In this document: positions 54,111 to 63,930 of the stretch, piece after piece
How positions within the stretch are numbered: the stretch's first letter is position 1
Layout: each line of letters opens with the position of its first letter
Source of the DNA: Kordiimonas aquimaris
GTDB taxonomy: Bacteria > Pseudomonadota > Alphaproteobacteria > Sphingomonadales > Kordiimonadaceae
NCBI RefSeq assembly: GCF_025574485.1
Contig: NZ_JAOBPO010000001.1
Coordinates: forward strand, 69,501 to 133,500
Length of the DNA stretch: 64,000 nt
Reading direction: 5' to 3'
The notes under the pieces: generated by a model
Told to the model about the DNA's origin: nothing
The model's database searches: none
What the model saw: the letters and a program-made list of their open reading frames with translations, nothing else
Program-made: the position numbers and the translations under genes

Positions 54111-55592
54111 ATGTCTTTATCTCAACTGCAAACCGAATGGTTTGGCAACGTGCGTAGTGATCTTCTCGCCGGTATGGTGGTTGCACTGGCCTTAATACCT
54201 GAAGCAATCGCATTCTCGATCATTGCAGGTGTTGATCCAAAAGTCGGGCTTTATGCGTCTTTCTGTATTGCAGTTGTGATTGCAGTTGTCGGTGGCAGAC
54301 CTGGTATGATCTCTGCTGCTACAGGGGCGATGGCACTGGTGATGGTGACACTAGTTAAAGACCATGGCTTACAATACTTGCTGGCAGCGAGTGTATTAAC
54401 TGGCGTTTTACAAATTATTGCAGGTTATCTAAAGCTGGGCGCTTTGCTGCGATTTGTCTCAAAATCCGTTATGACCGGTTTCGTGAACGCGCTTGCCATA
54501 TTGATATTCATGGCACAGTTGCCCGAGTTTGTTGGCGCTGGCTGGCAAATGTACGCAATGGTTGCTGCGGGTCTGGCCATTATTTACCTGTTTCCTTATG
54601 TGACAAAAGCAGTACCATCGCCGCTGGTAGCTATTGTCGTATTAACTGTATTCAGCATGTATGTGGGCCTTGATATACGCACTGTTGGTAACATGGGAGA
54701 TTTGCCAGACACATTGCCGTTGTTTTTGATCCCGGACATTCCGTTAACATTTGAAACACTTGCCATCATCTTTCCGTATTCCGTGACGTTGATGGCTGTT
54801 GGCTTGCTAGAGTCGCTAATGACCGCCGTTATTGTAGATGACCTGACAGATACACCAAGCGACAAAAACAGAGAATGTAAAGGCCAAGGCATTGCCAACA
54901 TCATAGCGGGCTTCTTTGGCGGTATGGCAGGCTGCGCCATGATTGGGCAATCGATCATTAACGTGAAATCCGGCGGACGCGGCAGGCTTTCAACTTTCTT
55001 TGCCGGTAGCTTCTTGTTGTTTCTCATTCTTGTTCTGAGCGAATGGGTCCAACAAATTCCAATGGCTGCGCTCGTCGCCGTAATGATTATGGTATCTATC
55101 GGCACATTTAGCTGGACGTCCGTGACAAGTTTGAGAACACACCCTAAATCTTCCAGCCTCGTGATGATTGCAACGGTTGCTGTCGTTGTTGTCACGCATG
55201 ACTTGGCACAAGGTGTGTTTGTCGGTGTCCTTATGAGCGCCTTGTTCTTTGCCCGTAAGGTAGCACACTTTTTGCACGTTAAATCTGAGCTGGATACAAA
55301 CAGCAACACCCGCACATACCAGATAACTGGCCAAGTATTTTTTGCGTCTGCATCACAGTTCAGCAATGCATTTGACTTTAAAGAAGTGGTTGAAACGGTA
55401 ACAATTGACCTGACGCAAGCACATTTCTGGGATTTGTCTGCGGTTGGGGCACTTGATAAAGTCGTACTTAAGTTTCGACGCGAAGGAGCCGATGTCAACA
55501 TTCTCGGTCTTAATGAAGCCAGCGCAACCATCGTTGATCGTTTAGGTATATACGACAAACCGGGCGCTGTTGATCTGGTAACTGACCATTAA
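54111..55592 (+). CDS. SulP family anion transporter with STAS domain
   Basis: A 493-residue inner membrane transporter with about 10-12 hydrophobic segments and SulP signatures '[20 protein letters not shown]' near 24-43 and '[20 protein letters not shown]' near 266-285. A C-terminal STAS domain (about 400-490, '[20 protein letters not shown]') follows. It may carry sulfate, bicarbonate or another anion; the sequence does not specify which. The universal stress protein gene 40 bases downstream suggests co-expression. Confidence 0.94.
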   Translation: MSLSQLQTEWFGNVRSDLLAGMVVALALIPEAIAFSIIAGVDPKVGLYASFCIAVVIAVVGGRPGMISAATGAMALVMVTLVKDHGLQYLLAASVLTGVLQIIAGYLKLGALLRFVSKSVMTGFVNALAILIFMAQLPEFVGAGWQMYAMVAAGLAIIYLFPYVTKAVPSPLVAIVVLTVFSMYVGLDIRTVGNMGDLPDTLPLFLIPDIPLTFETLAIIFPYSVTLMAVGLLESLMTAVIVDDLTDTPSDKNRECKGQGIANIIAGFFGGMAGCAMIGQSIINVKSGGRGRLSTFFAGSFLLFLILVLSEWVQQIPMAALVAVMIMVSIGTFSWTSVTSLRTHPKSSSLVMIATVAVVVVTHDLAQGVFVGVLMSALFFARKVAHFLHVKSELDTNSNTRTYQITGQVFFASASQFSNAFDFKEVVETVTIDLTQAHFWDLSAVGALDKVVLKFRREGADVNILGLNEASATIVDRLGIYDKPGAVDLVTDH

Positions 55593-55632
55593 AATGCCGC
55601 GGCATAGACGGATTTGAATTAAAGGAAAAGCC

Positions 55633-56487
55633 ATGACAACCATCCTTGCGTGTATAGACGGATCAGCGCATATGCCAAGCGTATGTAAACTCAGCGCTTG
55701 GGCCGCCAAACAAACAGGTAAAAAGGCGATATTACTGCACGTGGTTCCTGCGCATGCCGACCATGCATCACACGATGACCTGAGCGGCCAAATTGGTCTG
55801 GGTGCAAAAACAGACCTGATGGATACATTGGTACAGTTAGATGCGGAACGCGCCAAACTTGACCAGAAAAAAGGTCAGCTTATGTTTGAGCAAGCAAGCG
55901 CATTATTCACAGAATTACACCGAGAAACACCAGACATTGTACACCGGCGCGGTACATTGGCAGACACTGTTGCTGAATTGGAAACAGATGTTGAGTTAAT
56001 TGTTATCGGTAAGCGCGGCGAAACTGCCACTAAGTCAGGACATCTGGGCTCAAACCTTGAACGCGTAACGCGCGCCGTTAGCAAACCGCTTCTGATTGCA
56101 ACTAAAAGCACCAAACCTGTTGATCAGTTTCTCATTGCTTATGACAACAGTGCAAACAGCAATAAAGCGCTGGCGTATGTTTGCAAAAATAAACTGCTGC
56201 AAGGCGCTACATGCCACCTGTTAACCGTCGCTACTGAGACAGAAGCAGCAAAAACCGCACTATCAAATGCGAAAGCTAAATTGATTACAGCCGGCTTCGA
56301 CGTAACCGCTACACTCAAAAATGCTCACAGTATTGATGATGCCGTTTCCAGCTACATTGCAGACAATAATATCAACTTACTTGTAATGGGCGCTTACGGT
56401 CATTCTGCCATTCGCCGCATGATATTTGGCAGCACAACCATGGCACAAATTGAACGATCAAAAACGCCTGTTTTGCTATTCAGGTGA
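55633..56487 (+). CDS. Tandem universal stress protein (UspA family)
   Basis: A 284-residue protein of two Usp domains. Each has an intact ATP-binding motif G-x2-G-x9-G-S: 'GKRGETATKSGHLGS' near 122-136 in the first and 'GAYGHSAIRRMIFGS' near 255-269 in the second. Tandem Usp proteins bind ATP and act in stress survival, often partnering with SulP or other transporters. AAAGGAAAAG precedes its ATG. It lies just behind the SulP gene. Confidence 0.93.
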   Translation: MTTILACIDGSAHMPSVCKLSAWAAKQTGKKAILLHVVPAHADHASHDDLSGQIGLGAKTDLMDTLVQLDAERAKLDQKKGQLMFEQASALFTELHRETPDIVHRRGTLADTVAELETDVELIVIGKRGETATKSGHLGSNLERVTRAVSKPLLIATKSTKPVDQFLIAYDNSANSNKALAYVCKNKLLQGATCHLLTVATETEAAKTALSNAKAKLITAGFDVTATLKNAHSIDDAVSSYIADNNINLLVMGAYGHSAIRRMIFGSTTMAQIERSKTPVLLFR

Positions 56488-56602
56488 CATCTGTCCGCCA
56501 CTGTAAACAGAACCGCAGGTATAAAATTGGTTTAGTTAAGCTTTTCATGCAGCGCCCCAGTTGATACACTATAACATTGTATAATTCTGGGAAGAACAGA
56601 TC

Positions 56603-57478
56603 ATGTCACCGCGCGTATTAATCAGCTTTTTCTTTCGCTTTTTGACGTTGCCTATTATCCTTGGTGCAACAACGCTGCCTTCAAGCGCGCAAGATACAGA
56701 CGGCGCACCTATCACTTTTATGCACGGGCTTAATCAGCCTGAGTATGACCAAGTTTCTTCTGAAACGCTTGGGCGTGATTTCCATGTTTATATCAGGTTG
56801 CCGGCTGGCTACCACGAAACAGAGGCAAAATACCCAGTTGTTTACCTGTTGGATGGCGGCGCAACATTCCCCATTCTTGGCGGGTATTATAACTATTTGT
56901 CTTTCGCAGGGGATGTGCCCAACATGATCGTGATAGGCATCTCATATGGCTCCAACACTCTTGAAGGCGGTAACTTCCGTAGCACAGATTATACAGCTGC
57001 GTCCCCAGAACGACGTTATTGGGGCGGCGCGCCCAAATTCCAAACCTTCCTGACGACAGAGCTTTTACCAAAAATGGAAGAGAAATACCGGATTGATACT
57101 GCGCGGCGTATTATCTTTGGCCAATCACTTGGCGGTCAGTTTGTTTTGTACACAGCCTTAACCAAGCCTGATCTGTTTTGGGGGCATATTGCCAGTAATC
57201 CGGCATTGCACCGGAATCTTCCATTTTTTCTCAACTTCACCCCGGTAGAAGAAAGCAGCAACAGTATGTTGTTTGTCTCGCTGGCCGAGAACGACGAGGA
57301 ACGGTTCAAGGTACCCGCAAATATATGGGTTAACGCTTGGCAGGCAAAAAGCACTAAACCGTGGATATTCAACACCAAGACCCTCGAAGGCGAAAATCAC
57401 TTTTCTGCTGTTACTGGCTCTTTTCGTAATGGATTAAAATGGATGTTTTCTGAGCACACCAACGACACAACACCTTAA
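56603..57478 (+). CDS. Exported alpha/beta-hydrolase (esterase D-like)
   Basis: A 291-residue secreted protein: signal peptide ending 'SSAQ' (about residue 29), then an esterase D-like alpha/beta-hydrolase fold with 'YPVVYLLDGG' near 74-83, nucleophile elbow 'FGQSLGGQFVLY' near 173-184 (GQSLG) and a C-terminal His in 'GENHFSAV' near 265. It would hydrolyse an ester in the periplasm, for example a siderophore or sugar ester. It is monocistronic as far as seen. Confidence 0.88.
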   Translation: MSPRVLISFFFRFLTLPIILGATTLPSSAQDTDGAPITFMHGLNQPEYDQVSSETLGRDFHVYIRLPAGYHETEAKYPVVYLLDGGATFPILGGYYNYLSFAGDVPNMIVIGISYGSNTLEGGNFRSTDYTAASPERRYWGGAPKFQTFLTTELLPKMEEKYRIDTARRIIFGQSLGGQFVLYTALTKPDLFWGHIASNPALHRNLPFFLNFTPVEESSNSMLFVSLAENDEERFKVPANIWVNAWQAKSTKPWIFNTKTLEGENHFSAVTGSFRNGLKWMFSEHTNDTTP

Positions 57479-57740
57479 TACCTCCCTAGACCTCTATAGA
57501 ATACGGTTCTTTATGCACTCATGCCGTGGGACCCTATGTGATTTACTCACATTATCAGGGTGTATAAACAAGCTATCTGGATAGCGTTTTCAGAATTTCA
57601 TCCCGTGTTCAGCCCACAATTTGCAACTCTTGGTTAATGGTTGCAAATAAGGGTTATAGTTTTCATAATTAAACAAACATTAAGGTTTAAACGATTAGCT
57701 TGTTTTATACGTTTGGGGGCGTTTCATTAGGATACTTAGC

Positions 57741-59264
57741 GTGAAAGTGGCTACAGGATTTTTTGCCGTAATTTTCGGGAGCTTGCTTTCCGTATTTCAA
57801 GTAGTCGCTGATGACACTTCTGCTAAAACGCGCCTTTTATATTTCTCTTCTTTTCCTGAAATTCGACAAGCGGCCGATGCACCCGGCCTCGCCGAGTTAG
57901 CAAGCGCTATCAAGGCAAAAAGCCAGGAAGTACCTGAAAGTTATTTTATTGACGGCGGCGCATCGCTTGGTCCGTCCGTTCTTGGCTCTATGGATGCTGG
58001 TGCACATATGGTCGACCTATTGAATGCCCTAGAACCAGCTTTCATGGCTATTGGAAAAAAAGAATTTTCATATGGGTTTGATCACTTTGTTGTAAACGCC
58101 CATGCAGCAACTTTCCCTATTGTCACGTCCAACCTTATCGATGTGCAAACCGATAAGCCCATTGCAATAGCTGATAGCGATTTCATCATTGATGCAGAGC
58201 AAATGACCATCGGCTTCATTGTTTTGACATCTGCGTCAGCCGTCACAGAATACGGAGCACGGCAAATCAGAGCTCTTGAAACTAAACAAGTGGTAACCAC
58301 AAAATCAGCTCAATTAAGAGAAGAAGGCTCAAATGCCATCATATTACTGGCAGACACAGACTTCGATGACCTTAGCTACCTGCAAGAAGAAGCCTTAGTG
58401 GATGTCATTTTTTATGCGCACAATTTTGACAATCCATACTCTGTAGATAATCAAGGTCAAAAACACAGCGATGGAGCTTTAGACAATAACCTGATTGTGC
58501 TTGATTTATGGCAAGAGGTAGGACCAAACGGCACAAGCATATTAAAAACAGATGTTTCCTTTACAGATATCAGCACATACAGCCCTGAACCTGCTGTTGA
58601 TGCACAAGTCAAATCCTATCAAACGCGGCTTGATCATCTGCTTGGTTCAACGCTCGCCACATTGAAGCACGGTTTTAACACATACAGAGATAACGTTCGT
58701 TCCAGTGAAAATCCTTTTGCCAACATTGTCACTGATGCAATGCAAGACGCAACAGGTGCAGATGCTGCAATTATCAATGGAGGCTCCATTCGGGGCAATA
58801 CGAACTATCACACCGGGCAACAGGTTAACCGCGGTGATATTCAACGTGAATTACCATTTGAAAATCGTGTAGTTCTATTAAGTCTGGAAGGCTCTATTAT
58901 CAAAGAAATAATAGAGCAAGGTATTGATTGTGGACTGCGCCTTGACGGTTGTTTTATCCACTTCAGCGACATTAGGGTGGTCTATGACGCTAACCTTCCA
59001 GCAGACAACCGCATTACTAGTATTGAAATGAACGGTGAAAAGCTAAACGATAACCGTTTCTACCGCGTAGCTGTCTCTGATTTTATGGCGCGCGGAAATG
59101 ATGGTTTCACCAAGCTGGAAAATGCAGAACGTATTACTGAAAAAGGCACCAATCGATTTATCTGGCGGATTGTAGCTGACTATGCTGCTGAAATGAAAAT
59201 ACTTGGCATGCGCACTGATGGCAGACTTAAGAATACAGCTGTAGAAGGTTTGACACCAAATTAA
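57741..59264 (+). CDS. Exported 5'-nucleotidase-family protein lacking metal ligands (pseudoenzyme)
   Basis: A 507-residue secreted protein (signal peptide ending 'VVADD', about residue 25) with the two-domain plan of UshA-like 5'-nucleotidases. The N-terminal metallophosphatase domain has lost every motif I can align: no D-x-H in the first strand (it reads 'LLYFSSFPEI'), GGAS at 72-75 for GGD, GKKEF at 105-109 for GNHEF, and AHNF at 226-229 for GHSH. The C-terminal substrate domain looks intact: 'INGGSIRG' (345-352), 'LPFENR' (371-376), 'RGNDGF' (451-456). It should bind a nucleotide or nucleoside without hydrolysing it. The start is GTG at 57741. Its stop overlaps the kinase start by one base (TAATG), which suggests a sensory partner role. 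Confidence 0.82.
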   Translation: MKVATGFFAVIFGSLLSVFQVVADDTSAKTRLLYFSSFPEIRQAADAPGLAELASAIKAKSQEVPESYFIDGGASLGPSVLGSMDAGAHMVDLLNALEPAFMAIGKKEFSYGFDHFVVNAHAATFPIVTSNLIDVQTDKPIAIADSDFIIDAEQMTIGFIVLTSASAVTEYGARQIRALETKQVVTTKSAQLREEGSNAIILLADTDFDDLSYLQEEALVDVIFYAHNFDNPYSVDNQGQKHSDGALDNNLIVLDLWQEVGPNGTSILKTDVSFTDISTYSPEPAVDAQVKSYQTRLDHLLGSTLATLKHGFNTYRDNVRSSENPFANIVTDAMQDATGADAAIINGGSIRGNTNYHTGQQVNRGDIQRELPFENRVVLLSLEGSIIKEIIEQGIDCGLRLDGCFIHFSDIRVVYDANLPADNRITSIEMNGEKLNDNRFYRVAVSDFMARGNDGFTKLENAERITEKGTNRFIWRIVADYAAEMKILGMRTDGRLKNTAVEGLTPN

Positions 59265-61915
59265 TGACCAAGACAGCAACACATTCCAAACATAAGTTTG
59301 GCCTCAGTTTTCGCATCAACGGCGTTATTACCGTATTGCTTATTACGGTTTTGGCTATTGCGACATTTTCTTATCGTTCTCTTCGAGACTTCAGTGACCA
59401 AATCAGCCTCTTCTCTCAGCAAACACTGCCTGCACTTAATAATACAATTACGCTAACAGCCTCGTTAGAAGAAGTGGTACATGGAACAGAAAGCCTGATG
59501 AACAGCGACATTCAGGCCAGCAGGCGAATCGCTTATACAGAAACCGTTGCTAGCCTTGGTATCATCAGGTCTTCTCTGAGCAACAATAATAATAACATTG
59601 CAGAATCCGAAGAGTTGGCCACAATTATCGACATTTTGTCCAACACGACAGAAGATTTAAACAAACTGATCGACGAACGGATAATGCTGGCAGATCGCGC
59701 AAGAGCAGTGACCGACACAATCGGGCAATGGGTATTAAATGATCTACAAACACCTGAGGGTGACGATGCCGAATCTGTAGACCCTGCCTATCTGTCCTGG
59801 TTTGGACAATTCAGGCAATTGGTCATCAGTGCCGGACAAGTATCCGGTCAAAACAGTGCGCGGGACCAAAATCGCATCATAAGAGCCTCAAACAGGCAAA
59901 TGCGCACCTTAGAGAGAAACATTGAAACACTTGCACCAGCTTCCAGAATTAAAGCACAAGAACAGCTTGAAGGGTTCGTTACAAATTACACAAGCGATGG
60001 CGGCTTATTTGAGGTTCAAAAAGCGCTTAACGGCACAACGGCCCGCTCACAAGCTCTTGCCCGGCAAATGCAGGTACTCGTTGCCGAGTTACTGCGCAAA
60101 ACGGAAGATCTGGCTGCCAGCAATAGCGCCCAAGCCCAAACCGCAAGCGACCAATTAGCGGCAAAAGTGAAACAACAAGTTACGTTGTTTCTGATCGGTG
60201 CTATTTTTGCCATTGTCGTAGCTGCATTAAGTTATGTTTTCATTGGGCGGCAGGTAATACAAAGACTACTCTCTCTACGAGAGGCAGTAACTAACCGCGC
60301 TTCTGGCGGAGAGAAACCAGTCCCAACCGACGGAAACGATGAAGTCACCGATATCGGCGAAGCCGTACAGTATTTCATTCAAGAGATTGATGGCCGCCAA
60401 CAACAGCTACAAGCCAACGCACAACAACTACAGTCTGTCATAAGGCTTTCACCTCAGGCTATGTGCATCGCAACGGAAACAGAAATACTGTATTTTAACG
60501 AAGCTTATATATCAGTGTGGGATCAAATAAACCCTGGCATACCTTTTGACTACAAACTCGGACATGCAGGTATTCCAGATAAGCTTTTATTACCATCAAA
60601 AGCAGGCGATACCATTCATGTGTCTCGCCATGCAGTAAAAGGAACAAGCAGGATAGTACAATGGTTTGACTTGGCCAGCAGTTCAGTTGAATGGCACGGC
60701 ACACCTGCAAGGCAAATCGTTATTGTTGATGTAACAAAACAGGTTCAGGTTGAACACACCCTGGAAGAAGCACGCAGAAAAGCAGAAGCTGCCGCACAAT
60801 CAAAAAGTAACTTCCTAGCGATGATGAGCCACGAAATCCGTTCTCCTATGAACGGTATAATTTCCGTCGGTGAGATATTGGAAGGCAGTAACCTTAACAA
60901 GGAACAGCGTGAACTTGTGCAGGTCATCAATCAGTCCGCAGAGACATTACTGACTATATTAAATGACATCCTGGACTTATCCAAGATTGAGGCAGGTAAA
61001 CTGGAAATCGCAACGGCCGATTTTGAATTGGCATCGGTCATACAGGGTGTTGCAAATCTATTAACTGCTGCTTTTGAACAAAAAGGTTTGACACTAAAGG
61101 TTCAGGTTGATCCAGATGTGCCAAAACACATCCATAGTGACGAAAACCGTATACGACAAATTCTCTTTAACTTGCTTGGTAATGCCTTAAAATTTACAGA
61201 AAGCGGTCACGTAAACGTAAATGCATCGCTTGTTACTCCTAACAGCAAAAACGAACCACTCATTCGTATTTCTGTAAAAGATACAGGCGTTGGTATAGCG
61301 CCGGAAGTCATAGAACGCCTGTTCCAACCTTTTGAACAGGCAGACTCGACAACAGCACGGCAGTACGGTGGAACAGGTCTTGGCCTTAGTATATGTAAAC
61401 GGTTGGCAGAATTACTGGATGGTGAGATCAAAGTTGATAGTTCTGTTGGTAAAGGTTCAGAATTTGTGCTGGATATTCCACTTCAAATTGCTGTTGCAGA
61501 CGAAGACACACCCACACTTACCAATGAACAATCCTTGGAAACCGAAGGCAATCAATTAAAACGTATTCTTGTTGTTGAAGACAACAAGGTCAATCAACTA
61601 GTCATTGGCAAAATTCTTAAATCACTTGGTTATCAATGGGACACCGCAGATGATGGCCTCAATGCACTTGAATTATTTGACCGTAAAACGCACGACTTAA
61701 TTCTGACTGACCTGCGTATGCCGCGCATGGATGGATTTGCCCTTGCCCGCGCTATCAGGTCTGATGAAGAAAAAGGCACCCGTATCCCAATTGTTGCCCT
61801 ATCTGCTGATGCAATGGATGAAGCACGTAAACTAAGCCAACAGTCTGGTATAGATGCCTTCTTGACCAAGCCTGTAAAGGTAGATGATGTGCGCCAATGT
61901 CTGAACAGTTTTTAA
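59264..61915 (+). CDS. Membrane hybrid sensor histidine kinase with large periplasmic domain
   Basis: An 883-residue kinase. TM1 spans about 18-36, a 270-residue helical periplasmic sensor lies at 37-304, and TM2 at about 305-327. A short HAMP-like linker ('VIQRLLSLREAVTNRA') leads to a PAS-like region (about 385-495). HisKA has His523 in 'MMSHEIRSPMNG'. The HATPase has 'NALKF' near 641, 'DTGVG' near 673 and 'GTGLGLS' near 704. A receiver at 767-883 carries Asp816 in 'LTDLRMP'. It is translationally coupled to the upstream pseudo-5'-nucleotidase, whose bound form could dock on the sensor domain, as LuxP does on LuxQ or TorT on TorS. No response regulator is adjacent. Confidence 0.93.
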   Translation: MTKTATHSKHKFGLSFRINGVITVLLITVLAIATFSYRSLRDFSDQISLFSQQTLPALNNTITLTASLEEVVHGTESLMNSDIQASRRIAYTETVASLGIIRSSLSNNNNNIAESEELATIIDILSNTTEDLNKLIDERIMLADRARAVTDTIGQWVLNDLQTPEGDDAESVDPAYLSWFGQFRQLVISAGQVSGQNSARDQNRIIRASNRQMRTLERNIETLAPASRIKAQEQLEGFVTNYTSDGGLFEVQKALNGTTARSQALARQMQVLVAELLRKTEDLAASNSAQAQTASDQLAAKVKQQVTLFLIGAIFAIVVAALSYVFIGRQVIQRLLSLREAVTNRASGGEKPVPTDGNDEVTDIGEAVQYFIQEIDGRQQQLQANAQQLQSVIRLSPQAMCIATETEILYFNEAYISVWDQINPGIPFDYKLGHAGIPDKLLLPSKAGDTIHVSRHAVKGTSRIVQWFDLASSSVEWHGTPARQIVIVDVTKQVQVEHTLEEARRKAEAAAQSKSNFLAMMSHEIRSPMNGIISVGEILEGSNLNKEQRELVQVINQSAETLLTILNDILDLSKIEAGKLEIATADFELASVIQGVANLLTAAFEQKGLTLKVQVDPDVPKHIHSDENRIRQILFNLLGNALKFTESGHVNVNASLVTPNSKNEPLIRISVKDTGVGIAPEVIERLFQPFEQADSTTARQYGGTGLGLSICKRLAELLDGEIKVDSSVGKGSEFVLDIPLQIAVADEDTPTLTNEQSLETEGNQLKRILVVEDNKVNQLVIGKILKSLGYQWDTADDGLNALELFDRKTHDLILTDLRMPRMDGFALARAIRSDEEKGTRIPIVALSADAMDEARKLSQQSGIDAFLTKPVKVDDVRQCLNSF

Positions 61916-61966
61916 ATTCAAAACCCATTCGAGTACGCAGCTTATTTTTACAAAGTAACTAAAACT

Positions 61967-62821
61967 CTAGCGCGCATCCAGTTCAGAAAAATACTGCGCG
62001 ATATCATCCATAATTGCCTTGAGGCGCGGCGATGTTTTAAAAACTTCATGCGTTATCATCCACAAACGCCAACCAGCATCAGGCAATATATCTGAAGCAC
62101 GTTTAAGCCTTGCATCATTATCACCCATAAAAATTGGCAAGCGCCCTATACCGCCTGCTGCAATCAATTCCTGCTTTGCCCAAATATCATCCGTATGAAC
62201 AGTTGAGATACCACCAAGTGCTTGCTTCATGTCGGGTGAAACAGGTACTTCACCATGCCGCATTACGTGAACGGCATCGGTTCTATCGTATGCACAACTT
62301 TCATATACTGCCCCTCTCAATGTTCTGAGCATCTGACCCGACAACGGATAGTCAGGCGGCTTTCGCAGGATACGCAGTGCAATGTCAGCCTCTCGTGCTT
62401 CAATTTCCTCCAGTTTATAGGTTGCGACAATATCAAATGTATATTCAGGCCGTTTTCGCACCATATCGGTAAACATTTTTGCGGTAAAAGGCGCGATATG
62501 GGGAGGCATTGTAATACGAATAGGTCCGCCAGAATTTGCATCGCCTCGAAACAACAGCTGTTCTGCTGACGTCAGTGAGGCTTCAGCGGTTTCTGCTGCA
62601 ACAAGAAGTTCTCGCCCTATAGCGGTTAAATTATACGTTCCATCAGCGCGAACAAAAAGCTTAACGCCAAGCTTTTCTTCAAAACCTTTCAGGCGCCGAC
62701 TAATCGTTGTGCGGTTCACATTTAATTGTTCAGCTGCCGCTTCCAACGTTCGAAATCGGGAAAGCGCCAGCAATATTGGCATTTCTGCCCAAATATAGTC
62801 CATATGTGCAAAATCGCTCAT
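61967..62821 (-). CDS. LysR family transcriptional regulator
   Basis: A 284-residue regulator with winged HTH 'LALSRFRTLEAAAEQLNVNR', 'TTISRRLKGFEEKLGVKLF' (about residues 18-56) and a substrate-binding domain. It is divergent from a secreted haloalkane-dehalogenase-like gene 77 bases away and probably controls it. Its 3' end converges with the hybrid kinase gene, 51 bases apart. Confidence 0.92.
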   Translation of the reverse strand: MSDFAHMDYIWAEMPILLALSRFRTLEAAAEQLNVNRTTISRRLKGFEEKLGVKLFVRADGTYNLTAIGRELLVAAETAEASLTSAEQLLFRGDANSGGPIRITMPPHIAPFTAKMFTDMVRKRPEYTFDIVATYKLEEIEAREADIALRILRKPPDYPLSGQMLRTLRGAVYESCAYDRTDAVHVMRHGEVPVSPDMKQALGGISTVHTDDIWAKQELIAAGGIGRLPIFMGDNDARLKRASDILPDAGWRLWMITHEVFKTSPRLKAIMDDIAQYFSELDAR

Positions 62822-62898
62822 TCACTTGCAATAACACACGTTGACTAATAATGCCAAGACGAAAAACTAATGCGCATCAACAGCGAAGAAGAGATAAT

Positions 62899-63915
62899 AT
62901 GATAAAAAAATCTACCCAAATATTAACGATAATCACCAGCCTTATCACAATAGGGCCAGTATCAGCACAAGTGGAAGATAGTGAATTAGCGCGCCATGAT
63001 TTTCCTTATAAGTCCAATTATGTAGAAGTTCTCGGCTCCAAAATGCATTATGTCGACACCGGCGGCGAGGGCTCCATCGTTGTCATGATCCATGGTCAAC
63101 CAACCTGGTCTTATCTATGGCGCAATGTAATTCCACATGTTGAAAATGAGCACCGCGTTATTGCACTCGACTTAATCGGGTTTGGAAAGTCAGACAAACC
63201 TGACATTGAATACCGCGCAACCGATCACGCACGTTATCTACAAGGGTTTATGGACACGCTCGCACTGGATGACATCACACTGGTTGTTCATGATTGGGGT
63301 TCCATGCTCGGTTTTGACTTCGCCGCCAAAAACCCAGAACGCATCAAAGCAATCGCCTTTATGGAAGCTGGCGTTATCACGGCACCTCCTGAAGTGCCTT
63401 ACGGGCGTGTTAAACCAAAACTCTCCGGTGAAGCCCCCACTGTTATAGAAGGTTTTGCCAACCTGATAGGACAAATCAGAACCCCTGGTGTCGGTGAAAA
63501 GATGATTCTAGAAGACAATTTCTTTCTGGAGCGTTTGGTACTACCCAGCTTTGAAGACCTGCTGACTGAAGATGAAAAAAATGCATACCGCGAACCTTTC
63601 AGCGAAGGTAAAAACCGTCGGCCTATGCTGCAATTCCCACGCGATGTCGCCATTGGTGACAAAGCGCCCCAATACACACTTGATATGATGAAAAACTACA
63701 GCATGTACCTGCTTAAGCAAAAAAACATGCCCAAGCTGCTTTTGCATTTAAGTGAAGGCTTCCTCATTCAGCGCTGGGACGTGGAATGGATGCGCCGCAA
63801 TTACGAAGACCTCACTGTCCATAATATGGGCCCAGGCGGGCATTATATGCAGGAGTTCAACCCAGACGGTATTGGCAAGGCAATAAATATCTGGATGCGT
63901 GACAACAACCTTTAA
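62899..63915 (+). CDS. Exported haloalkane-dehalogenase-like alpha/beta-hydrolase
   Basis: A 338-residue secreted protein (signal peptide ending 'PVSAQ', about residue 25) of the haloalkane dehalogenase family. It has 'HGQPTWSYLWRNVIPH' near 67-82, the nucleophile Asp and halide-binding Trp in 'VVHDWGSMLGFD' near 132-143, and the base His in 'GGHYMQEF' near 317. Where HLD-II enzymes have Asn and HLD-I Glu in HG[NE]PT, this one has Gln, so halide binding is uncertain; epoxide or ester hydrolysis is an alternative. The ATG at 62899 follows AAGAAGAGA. It is read divergently from LysR. Confidence 0.85.
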   Translation: MIKKSTQILTIITSLITIGPVSAQVEDSELARHDFPYKSNYVEVLGSKMHYVDTGGEGSIVVMIHGQPTWSYLWRNVIPHVENEHRVIALDLIGFGKSDKPDIEYRATDHARYLQGFMDTLALDDITLVVHDWGSMLGFDFAAKNPERIKAIAFMEAGVITAPPEVPYGRVKPKLSGEAPTVIEGFANLIGQIRTPGVGEKMILEDNFFLERLVLPSFEDLLTEDEKNAYREPFSEGKNRRPMLQFPRDVAIGDKAPQYTLDMMKNYSMYLLKQKNMPKLLLHLSEGFLIQRWDVEWMRRNYEDLTVHNMGPGGHYMQEFNPDGIGKAINIWMRDNNL

Positions 63916-63930
63916 TCAGAAAGACCAACA

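Noticed and set aside
54596-55558. Long minus-strand frame (320 codons) opposite the SulP gene
   Set aside because: Antisense shadow of a strongly recognised transporter; composition is low-complexity (Thr/Ala/Ser/Lys rich) and matches no family.
57741-59264. Annotation as an active 5'-nucleotidase
   Set aside because: Overall family fit is good, but all recognisable metal-binding motifs are substituted, so catalytic function is not supported.
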